Shown one piece after another: positions 35,347 through 45,562 of a stretch of 64,000 nucleotides of DNA. This DNA is from Chrysopilus asiliformis. Its lineage: Eukaryota; Arthropoda; Insecta; Diptera; Rhagionidae. The translations under genes were made by a program, and so were the position numbers. Below the pieces are notes generated by a model. It did not search any database. It had not been told where the DNA came from and saw only the letters and a program-made list of their open reading frames with translations. Location: the NCBI GenBank assembly GCA_964034945.1, contig OZ035962.1, positions 31,027,943 through 31,091,942 of the forward strand, given 5' to 3'. Numbering within the stretch: the stretch's first letter is position 1; the number at the start of each line of letters is the position of its first letter.

Positions 35347-36904
35347 AGTTATAGGTTTTTGAATTCGGTTTGATACCCCTTTGCCACCAACAGTTAAAAT
35401 TTCATAAATATTAAAATGCTTCTCCTGAAAAATGAAGAAATTCGACTTAAGCCCTTATTACTTGTGACCACAGATACAATCAATCCGACCAACTTTGCAG
35501 CAGTAAAAAGTTTAATCGAATTTCACTTTTGTCGGCCAGCTCGCCCACAAAATTTAGTGGTTGATTCAAAATGAAATCTTATGGGGATGTCATAAAATCT
35601 AAATTTCGTCACTTAAAGCAAGTATTAGGAAATATAGTCAGTATGCTGTGTTGCTTAGATTGTATGATAATTGGGTACAAAAAATGTTATATGTGTCTCA
35701 CCGTTCCAATGTCAAAATCAAATGAGAAACAAATAATGATTAGAACAACAAAGTGTGCGAAATTGTATATGGAGGGCGACATTGTCGTCGTAATCTGTCG
35801 CCATAAATGTTGTGTCGGGCCAATTGTATTCCGACCTTTATTTGTTCCCACATTACATTTTATTATCAAAAAACTATAATTTTGATAAATTTTTTTCAAA
35901 AATATGAAAATATAGTAGACCTCACATTAATACGGCCTCGTTCTACGTGGATTCAATTTAAAGCGGTTAAAAATTCTTGAAGTTGGAAACAAAATTTCGA
36001 CAAAAAGTGTTTCGATTCAATAGGTTTGATTAATTAATTTGCTGTTCCAAGTGATATCATCTGTATTTACTTTAAACTTTGAAGCTTTCGCGGATCGACA
36101 TTATTTCTTTCAGTTTTATCCCGTTAGTGTTATTTGGATAAATAGAGTTTCCTTAAATTACTAGACGTTTCGGATATTTCTTTAACAGAATTTTTAATCA
36201 ACTCATTATTAAACAACTCCACTGATTGATCTAAAAATTTTCAGGGAAAATTCTACAAAATCCATGATTTAAAAAAAATCAAATTAGTACAAGTCCTTAA
36301 TAATAATAGTTATAAAGAAGTCGGTAGCTTGTGCCATTATGAAAAGTTAAATTCTAAAGAGAAATACCATTTTATCTTTAGAACGAGAGTAAAAAAAGCA
36401 TTTCACTATCTTTAAATAAAAACTTTATTTGGAAAATATTTTTAAATATTTTTCGCAGCATTCCTCACAAAATTTAATGTCAATCACTAACGAATAAAAT
36501 ATCGAAATATATTTAAAGTTTCTTCCATTTATTTTTATAACTCCTTTGAACTAATTAAACGACGCATGCATATAAAAATCAATACAAAAATTACAACACA
36601 TGGATCAGAATTTATTAAATTTCAAATAGTTTTTTTTTTATATCATACCAAGGAAAGTAAAACATGCAAAAACTAATTGGAACATTGAATATGTCTTAAA
36701 ACTTAAAATAAATATCAATATTTATTAATAACATTTAATGAATTTTGGATTTCGACAACATTCAAAAATATAATGGTTTGTGTTTATGTTGTTTGTTATT
36801 TGAGTTTCCGTATTTGTAGTCATTTTGGACAAATTAGCCATATTGACAGTTTATTTTTGTATATTAAACATTTAATTCATATTAGATAAATGTTTTTTAT
36901 ACAC

Positions 36905-37142
36905 TCACTCTTCTTTAGCTGGAAATTTCTCTGCATAGACACGTGATTTATTGCATGCTTTATCGCAACATGGACAGTACCAGTAGCTTAAAACACCAAT
37001 TGATACAGCAAATATTACATTTGGAATGATCAAAGACAGTATCAGATGTTTAAGATTATCCTCCCATGAATATCTGCCGATTACTACTTCGGGATATGCT
37101 CTGCTATAATAGCAGGCAAACGGTTCGCCTACATGGGAATTC
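36905..37142 (-). CDS. Teh2: Teh2-like exon 4
   Basis: Acceptor tattttag; codes for the end of the loop (FACYYSR), TM2 (about LILSLIIPNVIFAVSIGVLS) and the tail CPCCDKACNKSRVYAEKF, stop TGA. A reverse-strand AATAAA lies about 50 bases past the stop (36850-36855). Confidence 0.9.
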
Positions 37143-40100
37143 CTAAAATAATCAAGTGTCATAATTAAAATTTGTCAAGATATTTTAATCACAATAAATC
37201 TTTAAATCAAACAGAATGTGATGGATTTTAAAGGATGATCGCTTTAATAAGAAAACTATAAATATGATTATGACCCAAACAAAATTTTTACACCTAAAAC
37301 ATACATACAAATTGCTTCGATTGCTTTTCATTGCAGCAATTTTTCCCAAATTGCGATCAATCTGGGTTAATGCTGATGATGTTTATATACTTCTAATCGG
37401 AACTTTTGGATGTGCGAACTATAACTGATTTTTGGATTTAACGGTTGCTTAATATCATGGTACAGAATACAGAAGACAAACTCGAAAATAACCCAATTAA
37501 ACATATAAAAGTAAAAAGCACATACATATCATATTCATAGGCAGCAAACACTAGAGTAAAGATCATAGTCATATAATATGTTTGTAGCCGTAAAATATAT
37601 AAACAAAAGCAACTCAGTTGATCAACATTTTTTGTTGTTGTTGAGGCAGGAAATTTAAAAATTTAAATCAGTTTTGGCCATCATTTCTTATAAACGTACA
37701 AAAACTCATCACTTTAGGTTTAAATTAGATGCTGAATTTAAATTGCCAGGAAATAATTGGAAAGCAATTAATACCAAATCTTCCGTCTATCAAAATCATT
37801 TTACAAACGACGTGATTCTAATGTCAAAGCAACGACGACGTTTGAAAAGAAATGCAGTACCAGTTTTGACTGAATTTCTCGTTTTTTATCAAATGAACAT
37901 AATGTACAACTTATTTTAGAACTGTATTTAATTTATATGAAAAAAATACATTTCTCATCTAGCTCTTCTAGCAACGCTGTTCCGTCTCTCATGTTTGACA
38001 TTATACTTCTTTCTGTGTTTCACATTTATTAGATTCCTTTGTGGTAATTTACTTGTTTATTCTTTGCACCCCAAAAATTTCAGATTTTTCTGGCCAATTA
38101 GAATGCCAAGCTCTGGGTATTTCTAGGTTATTCGTTTTCGGCTACATATGGCAGTTTATCTTCTATATTATGTGTTCATCGTAAAGAACTTCCGGTTTAA
38201 ATTATCCGAAACCTGGAATAACGTGTAAAAATTAAGCACATTTGACTTTCAAAATTCACGCGGTTAAACAGAATTTTTTTTTTTCGTAATTCGTGTAACA
38301 TTTCTAATAGATTCTCAAGATTCAGCAAACTTTCCAAATGAGTTATATTTTTACTCTGAAATTCAAGGTAATATAACTATAAATTGTAGCTTAAAAAGTT
38401 ATACATGGTTGAAATCAGAACCATAATTATCAGGCCAAATGCCACAATTCGCAAGTTCGTAAATAGCCCCTATCGCCGAATACGATACGAATAGTGCGAA
38501 TCGTAAGTTTGACGTTGTCGTAAATTTGAAAGCCACAACAACATTTAATTCAGGATTCGAACTATTCGTATCGTATTCGACGATAGGCCCCCAGGACGAT
38601 CAGTGACTCTAGAAGTAAAATAATCTAACACGTGAAAAAAATATATTTTAGAGTATACCGAAATTACGCATGTTTAGGATAAAAAATTATGTTGGCTGTA
38701 GCAGTAATAATTTTTTTTTTCAATTGACGACATCAGAAACTTACCCATACTGCTTAGCGAAGATACTGCAGTTAACACGAGGAGGATATCCACATCCTTC
38801 AGAGTTAATTAAGAACTTGGTGTCGCTGACATCCCACTCAATGGAGTCCAGATCTCGAGGCTGACTTTGCCATTCATCGAAAGGTATTCGTGTGTAGTTC
38901 ACCAACATCTGATGACATCTAAATAAATATTTCGAAACATTGAAAAATAGTGATTTTGGAATAAAATTTTTTTTTTGCGAAATTACCTAATTTGTGAGCT
39001 GGTGCATCCCTCCCTACATGAACTCCAGGTACAGTTTCGCATTCCCTCAGCGTACACGTGTTCAGTGACCACGCATGTTACCGGAACTGGATCATAGTCC
39101 GCTATAATCGTTGAAATCGCTGGATCAACAACAAATGGTATCAAAAACAGAAATGCAAAAACAGATATTATAGCTGTAGTGCCTGCAACGTAAATTAATT
39201 TTAAATCAAGTTATTTAGCTTAAATAAATTTATCATATTTACATTTTTATAAAAAAAAAACATAAGTTGTATGCTTGCAAACTAAAAAATCTATCTTAGG
39301 CGCCGTTTACATCTGATTTTGAAAATTTTATTCTACGACAGAAAATTCATATTGCACGACCATTTACGTTACGATACAAAATTTCAGAAGTTTATTCCTG
39401 AAATGAGTCTCAAGAATAAATTACCAGAGTAAAAATAACAGGTACTTACATTAAGAATAGAATTTTTGAAAAAAATTTCAGGAATAAAATTCGACGAGGA
39501 ATTTTTTGAATAAAATTCAAATTCGTTTACAGTTTTAAAAGTAATATTGGTACTTACGAGAAAATTAATATTGCCACAAGTTGACAGTCTCAAAAAAAAT
39601 TAATAAATTCAAAAGTGGAATCGTAGTCTTATTTTAATTTCTTCGGAAATATTACAAAAAGCGAGTCATTTATTACTGGTTTTGACAACTTCACGAATTT
39701 GTTCCGCCATTTTCTTCTAGAATATGGAATTTTTTTCAGAATATCGAGTGCTTATATTTAAGTCCAAGTATAATTTTTTCATAAAAAATTACCGGAAATT
39801 TTTCAAACTTGGTGAATTTTTGCTGAGTGAACTTATTCTACGATAGACGAATAAAATTCGCGGAAAAAATCTGAATTCGAAAGGGGAAATTTAAGAAAAA
39901 ATAGTAAATGTAAATGGAGCTTTAGGTCGATTATGAACAACAAAACACAGGGCAACAAAAAAAATAATTCTGTTGTTAAACATATCATGTATAATCATTT
40001 TTAGATAATTAAACGTCACTGATTTTTAATCTGAAAGTAGTGTGGCCAGGTTGGTTCTAATTTATGAAATAATCGAAATAGAAAGTTCGGCTTTCGAAAG

Positions 40101-41702
40101 AAAACGTGGTTTCTTTTATGTTGTTGATGTGGTGGTTGGATTTTTTTAAATTTAGCATCACTAATTCTGGATCTTACTTCAGTTTGGCCAAATTCGCTCT
40201 ACAGAAATAAAAAAAAAATTTTTGGTTTCCAGAACCAAAAAGTGAATTCTAGCCAAGTATCTGGGGAGGTGAAAAAAGTTCAGCTCAAGAAAGTTCAGAG
40301 GTCTATGTGGTCAGAGAGCGAGGTCATTGGAAAAGTGTGTTCCCAATCTATTGCCTCAGTTAATTTTTGAGTCTCTCAATTTCTTTTTTGTGGATCGATA
40401 TAATTGAAATTTTGTGCAGTTATATTACGAAAGGCACGTTGATATGTACCGTTATTATTAAAAAGGACCTGTCACTCTTTCTTGGTTTTTCCGCTAAAAC
40501 CTGGCAGTAAAGGAAATGTTCCCTATTTCGCGACAAAGTGTCCCAACTACTCCCGAGTTTTCAAAAAATTATACATAATTCCAACATAGTTAAGGTACTT
40601 CAAAACCGCCCAGACTGCCTCTCTATTAATTATGTAGTACAGTTTCTATTAATATGTCGAACCTCAATAACTCGAATTCCTTGATAACTGGAACTTACTT
40701 ATCTTACTCCATGCTATTTTCCTTCGATAACTCGAAAGTAACTCTCAATAATGGTAAGTTTTGTAAGTAACTCGAAGAAACTCATCGACCTCGATAAGTT
40801 AAACATCGATATCTCTATATACTCGATAACTCGTAGTTTCGCCTGCCCCCGTCAACTTCGACTGATCGAGGATTCACCGTATTTTTTAAATCTTATACCA
40901 CAGGCTTAGACGGAAAGTTGTTAAAAATACATGAAAATATGTTATTTTCTTTAGCGAATTATTTATCTAATATTCTTAATTTGCTTTTGATATATATAAC
41001 TGTAAAAAACCCACACAGAAAAAAAAAATTTTGTATTATTTACAAAATGGTTTTAACAAAAAAAAATTCGTAAATATTACTGAAGTTTTGTATATACTTC
41101 GTAATATTAACAAATATTTTTTCGTATAGTTACTAAAATTTGTTAATATTACGAAGTATATACAAACTTCAGTAATATTTACGAATTTTTTTTTGTTAAA
41201 CCAATTATTTTTTTCTGTGCATGTAGTTTTGAAAATTTAGACTAGCGTACAGTTTTTGTTGTAAAATTATCGAACAAAATTCGAAAAAGTTTTTTAATGA
41301 GAAATACATACACTTTGTACTTTTTTGCCAATTCAATGTCTTATGTCTTTAACTAAACATTTACAGAAAAATTGAGGCAGCGAAATCATTTGATATTAGG
41401 ATTTTATGCAAAGTTCTAGGCGCCCGGCGCTAAGGAAATTCCACATAATATCTTTGACAATAAAGTGTCAATTGGCCAGTCTTTTTAGTAAAATTTTTCT
41501 TCATACTTTGAAACTTACCTAAACATAAAGAAGTATAGAATTTTGCCTTTTCTAACAAGTTTTCTTCTGGCTCCTCATCTTCATTGAGATTTTCACCAGA
41601 TTTAGCTCGGTCTAAGCTCGCTTTACTTCCTGACAGGCTCGTCGCCTGCGAATGTGGAGGACTCGACAGAGATGCACTCTTCATATTTTCCAAGTTATTC
41701 AT
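36905..41702 (-). CDS. Teh2: TipE-family sodium-channel auxiliary subunit, Teh2-like
   Basis: Four exons joined in phase: 41702-41519, 39182-38987, 38918-38745, 37142-36905, giving 263 residues with GT-AG introns of 2336, 68 and 1602 bases. Seen: cytosolic Ser-rich and acidic N terminus, TM1 at about 55-80 ending IPFVVDPAISTI, extracellular loop with family motifs NCTWSSCREGC (about 111-121) and EGCGYPPRVNC (about 167-177), TM2 at about 216-238, short Cys-rich tail. N-glycosylation sites at N111, N134 and N176. The family (TipE, Teh1-4) raises the expression and shapes the gating of the Para sodium channel in Drosophila neurons. Size and exon structure fit Teh2; Teh1 is the main alternative. 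Confidence 0.85.
38467..38591. repeat. 125-bp foldback repeat in Teh2-like intron 3
   Basis: CCCCTATCGCCGAATACGAT at the left pairs with ATCGTATTCGACGATAGGCC at the right, continuing through ACGAATAGT. A relative of the 29309 foldback by size and by its TAT...GAATACGAT ends. Lies in the 1602-base intron. Confidence 0.6.
38745..38918 (-). CDS. Teh2: Teh2-like exon 3
   Basis: Acceptor tatttag, donor GG|GTAAGT; separated from exon 2 by a 68-base intron. Encodes CHQMLVNYTRIPFDEWQS and the GCGYPPRVNCSIF motif of the loop. Confidence 0.9.
38987..39182 (-). CDS. Teh2: Teh2-like exon 2
   Basis: Acceptor cgttgcag, donor AG|GTAATT. Encodes TTAIISVFAFLFLIPFVVDP, then the Cys-containing first part of the extracellular loop with CREGC. 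Strong match to TipE in this segment. Confidence 0.9.
39299..39921. mobile_element. TTA-flanked element (PIF/Harbinger-like), copy 2
   Basis: Left end GGCGCCGTTTACATCT; right end, reversed, AGCTCCATTTACAT; TTA at 39296-39298 and 39922-39924. It shares end and internal segments with the 241-bp copy at 3042 and is longer (623 bases). Situated in Teh2-like intron 1. No transposase recognised. Confidence 0.6.
40655..40885. repeat. degraded pogo/Tigger-like repeat (ATAACTCGAA blocks)
   Basis: Dense GATAACTCGAA-type blocks between a left gaacctcaataactcgaa and a right end resembling gaatcctcgatcagtcgaag reversed. Such sequence is common in pogo/Tigger MITEs. The ends are too diverged to fix. Confidence 0.4.
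41014..41219. repeat. 206-bp foldback in Teh2-like intron 1
   Basis: Arms from CACAGAAAAA to CAAAT and back to TTTTTTCTGTG; about 48 bases of each (TTCGTAAATATTACTGAAG and onward) pair almost perfectly. Non-coding, AT-rich, MITE-like. Confidence 0.6.
41519..41702 (-). CDS. Teh2: Teh2-like exon 1
   Basis: Starts MNNLENMKSASLSSPPHSQA; donor G|GTAAGT after TTTAG in the reverse strand; phase 1. Carries the disordered N terminus and the beginning of TM1 (FYTSLCL). An in-frame read-through exists to 41430 but leaves the conserved family sequence. Confidence 0.8.
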
Positions 41703-42866
41703 TTTTTTATAATTATCCGATTTTTACATCAAATTATAGATTTCTTTAAATAAAATTAATTTCACTGTTGATATGAATCAAATTAAATACGTTATCTTTT
41801 TAATAATGTGTATTTTCTGATATTCGTTTTATATGTTTATTAAATTTTTATTATTTTCGCTTTTTTGGTTAATTATAATTAATTTTTAACTTTAACTATT
41901 CTTGTCTCTTTTTTTGTTAAAATATCTAATGTAGATTAGTTTTGAAATAATTTTGATATCTTTACTAAAGGTGATTGATTTGTTTTTTTCTTTTTCATTT
42001 ATCGTACGAGTAGTTTTTTTTTTTACTTTAAAATTTTGTAAATAATTACTATTTCTCTTTGATTTATTTGTTTTTTATATTATTAATTTTTGTTTCCTCT
42101 AATTTTTATTTGTAATCACGCATCCCTCCGGAATCGTATCTTCTTGTTGAAAAAAATGGAAGTACTCAATAAATTGCTATATAAATATAATTTATAAAAG
42201 CTAGTGGTGTAAAGCTGCGCTTTCCCTTATTATTGATTGTTCCTTAATTAAATGTTCTTCTTCAAAAAATTTCAAAAATTCAAAATTTCTTGCATTGTTG
42301 TGGATAATACTTGATCGATATTAAATTTCAATAATAATACTTAAAATATTGAAAATTATTTTTGCATTTAACACATTGCGATTTTTAAATATAATTTTTT
42401 ATTAGTATTAATATTATCAATTTTATCTTTAATATTATTTGTTTATTGCAACGAAAATACACCGGTTTGATGAACAGGGCTATCTTCCTGCAGCAGAGGA
42501 ATGCCTAAAAAAATTAAAAAAAAAACGTTATTACAAAACATTTTTACGCTGTTTTTTTTGTTTACATATGTATATAATCTGTATTACATTTTTTTTATTC
42601 TTTTTTCAAAAAAATATGAAAAATTGAAGTTAATATTTTAACACGTTCTTGGATAGTAAAAATTTTATCAACCACCAAAAATCTTTTTTGATCGATATTT
42701 TAAACTAATCGTGATTTTAAATTTTTTAATAAACACCTTTTTTCCAACTGTACGTTTTTTCAATTTTACTGTAAAATTCATAGTAAATGAAAATATAAAT
42801 ATAGTAGTATTTCTTTAATTTTAATAGTGATTGCTGTATCACGTTCGCGAACATGTAAAGGAATTA

Positions 42867-43637
42867 CAGGGGAATCTCGAAAAGATGCACGATCGAAATG
42901 ATAGAAATCCCAAAAAGATGAACGGCATACTTTTAATATTGGAGTGTTCTAAAACATGAACGAGAAGAATCTTAACGTTCTAAAAGATGAACGCCTCGTG
43001 GTACAATCCTTTTCTTTTCTTTTTTCACACAATTGGTTTGGGTATTTCTGGAGTAACTGTATTTCTGGAGTAACGGTATATTCTTGTGGTAGTGCTTGAG
43101 TTTGTTTTCCCAGTAAAAAGTGAATTTCGCTACAACAAAGATGCCGCCAGTTAACGGCCGCGTTAGATTTTTAAACTTAAAACAAAAATGTGATGTTATC
43201 AAAGAGATAAAAAAGGGTTCTTCATACAAAACAGTTGCCAGCAGATGCAATTGCGGCTGTCAACATTTGCTTAAAATTTGCGGAACAATGCGACTCCAAT
43301 TTTGACACTATTATAAAGCTCCGAAAATTAAGAGAAAAAGCAGTATTGAAACAGCTTTCTGCTCGACGACAAACCAAAATCAGTGGTTTTTTCAGAAAAT
43401 CTAATTTCTAAAGAAATATATTATGTACATTACAACTGAATTTTGAAATGCACGCTGGTTCTTACATAACGCTTTTGTTGTTTTTAATTTTTTGCTGCCT
43501 TTGATTTCTTTTATAATGACGTTTATGTAACATACATGTGTCCTCTTTCAGTCAAAACTCCTTCCAAAAAGATGAACGATCTCGAAAAGATGACACGGCC
43601 GTGTTTTTTTAGTGTTCATCTTTTCGAGATTCCCCTG
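42867..43637 (+). mobile_element. internally deleted pogo-type transposon
   Basis: Ends CAGGGGAATCTCGAAAAGAT (24-base TIR with one mismatch), TA on both sides (42865-42866, 43638-43639). 771 bases. Holds both extremities of a pogo/Tigger transposase, see the pseudogene. The AAAGATGAAC block recurs inside both ends. Confidence 0.8.
43120..43411 (+). pseudogene. pogo transposase remnant: CENP-B/Psq-type N terminus and PIP-box C terminus
   Basis: First frame, from ATG at 43120 or 43141: RVRFLNLKQKCDVIKEIKKG followed by SSYKTVASRCNC, the N-terminal helix-turn-helix of pogo/CENP-B proteins. A frame change near 43260 leads to LLKFAEQCDSNFDTI, then LRKLREKAVLKQLSARR and QTKISGFFRKSNF, stop TAA at 43409-43411. 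QxxIxxFF is the PCNA-interacting-box consensus; the C terminus of Drosophila pogo transposase is known to bind PCNA. The whole DDE catalytic core is missing. Confidence 0.7.
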
Positions 43638-43816
43638 TATATAACTGATGGGAACTCGAACAGTAGCGGATTATGTTTTTCTTCGGAAATTCAGTTTAAG
43701 AAAATTCGAAAAAAATAAAATATTTACGAATAAAGAAAATATTTATATACTCCATAATTATCTATCAATATGCTAATAACATATTTATTTTATTTTATTT
43801 TTTATGCTATTATCTT

Positions 43817-44598
43817 GCTTTTATTTCTGACACACAACGCCCAAAAAATTATTTTTCTTTTTGGTAAAAAAAAATTAATCCGTCCAAAATGCCGTCTGTC
43901 TTTCGCCACGCTTGTTTATACTTTTTAGCCTTCGAATATATATCCTTGATGCCTTCAAGATATTTTTACGGACTTTTTAACCCCATAATTGGATTCAGCA
44001 ATCCCAACAACTCCCAAATGGAATTTTTCCGGGTATATTTGAGAAAAAGGATAATCATATTATCCTTACATGATCTTCCGTTATCCTTACAGACTTCTCA
44101 ATGCCAAAATCGGATTCTACGACCCCAAAAACTCCAAATGAGATTTTTTCCCGGAAAATTTAAGGAAAAGGACAATTACAGGAACTGTCGTTATCCAGAC
44201 TTCTTAATGTTAGGATCAGAGTCAGTGACCCCAAAAACCTACAGGATAGATTTTTTCCCGGAAAATTTAAGAAAAATGATAATCACGTTATCCTTTCAAA
44301 TCCTTTTGTTATCCTTACAGACTTCTTAATGCCAGAATCGAGTTCAACGATCCCAAAAACCCCAAGATGAGATTTTTCCCGGAAAATTTAAGGAAAAGAA
44401 TAATCACGTTATCCTTACAAGGACGAAGTAGTCAGAATATTGTATTATCATCGAACTTACGTCTAAGGGAAAAATTTTAAATCAATCAGATGAGTGAAGT
44501 GAGTTAAAATTGGATAGCACGATTTGACCCTGACAGATAGACAAGACAAACAAACAGACAGATACGAAGGCAAACTAAATAAAAGCTTTTAATAAGGA
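43817..44598 (+). repeat. second, diverged copy of the 122-bp-unit element
   Basis: Head cacacaacgcccaaaaaatt relates to the head at 19.44-19.5 kb; about three to four diverged units carry ccttccgttatccttacaga-like sequence; the tail (aaggacgaagtagt, GACA run, AATAAAAGCTTTTAATAA) matches 20938-21105. It shows that head, units and tail travel together. Confidence 0.65.
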
Positions 44599-44693
44599 TA
44601 TTCCCCAAGATTCCCCTGAAAGTTTCATCCAAATCGGTTTAGTATTTCTCGAGTTTATACAAGCCATTTCTATAATACAAGTAAATATATGTA

Positions 44694-45496
44694 CAGTAAT
44701 CCCCCGCTATACGGACGCTCGTTTTACGGAAATTCGAAGTTACGGACATGACTAATATAGGAACAAATTCGCTATACGGATAAAAAAATTCGCTATTACG
44801 GACAAAAAAAATTTTTTTTTTAATCACAGAAAAAAATCAAGAAAAAGTCCTCCATAATTATGTTGTATTTATTATAAATGTACATACTTAATTTCTCCGA
44901 AATTAAAAAAAGGCAACACAAAAGAGAATTAAAAAAAGGCAAGAAAAAACTGCAGTGCGGTGTATTTTTAAAAAATCTATTTGCTATTCTTAAGCGAGAA
45001 CTCCAATTGGGCAGAGGCAGCAGCAGAGGCAGAAGCAGAAGCAGAATCTGCTTTCTGTCCCACAATGAAATTTGAATTCTGACGAAACTAGCAGAAACCT
45101 ACGTAGAAACAGCTACGTTTTTTTGTCCGCGGCATGATTTGTCCCATAATATTTTGTTGGTTTTAACATATTCAATTGATTTATGCTCCATTTCAAGTAG
45201 TATAAATATTTTTTTTCTATAATTATATAGTTTTCTCATTATTCTAGTGGTTAAATAATTATTTTAATATATTATACTAATCTGTTTCGTATTACGGATT
45301 TTTTTGGTACGCATCTATCTATTTTTAATACGATCTTATACTAAAATAGGTTTCTTTTTACGGACATTTCTATTGATTGGAACACATCTATTTATTCCCA
45401 GTACAATCTCATACTAAAATAGGTTTCGTTTTACGGATTTTCGATATACGGACAGTTTCCGTAGAACGCATCCCGTCCGTAAAGCGGGGGATTACT
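44694..45496. mobile_element. pogo/Tigger-type non-autonomous element
   Basis: Ends CAGTAATCCCCCGCTATACG and, reversed, CAGTAATCCCCCGCTTTACG, flanked by TA. Interior has many TTACGGAC/TATACGGA blocks. 803 bases, no transposase left. Located just downstream of the Teh3/4-like gene. Confidence 0.75.
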
Positions 45497-45562
45497 GTAC
45501 TTCGTTTTGGCATCGCCTATATTTCAACTTTTAAGAAAAACAAAATTCTTACGTGACGGATC

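Larger units (their letters stand above)
33623..35473. mobile_element. outer TIR element of a three-level nest
   Basis: Ends CTGTGGTCACAAGT and complement, extending to TAAGGGC; a 4-bp duplication ATAC at 33619-33622 and 35474-35477. Subterminal sequence has seven or so GGCTAAAGTC/GACTTTAGCC blocks. The hAT-like element at 34182 is inserted in it. Superfamily not assigned. Confidence 0.6.
27475..36904. other. Intergenic region between rols and the Teh2-like gene
   Basis: Very AT-rich. Four identifiable mobile insertions or nests are listed separately (29309, 30158, 32988, 33623). Between them (27.6-29.3, 30.7-32.9 and 35.9-36.9 kb) I see no supportable gene, RNA or regulatory site. Confidence 0.6.

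Noticed and set aside
35571..35879. 102-codon Cys-rich frame
   Set aside because: Overlaps the inverted repeat piece at 35.8 kb and has no recognisable domain or splice context.
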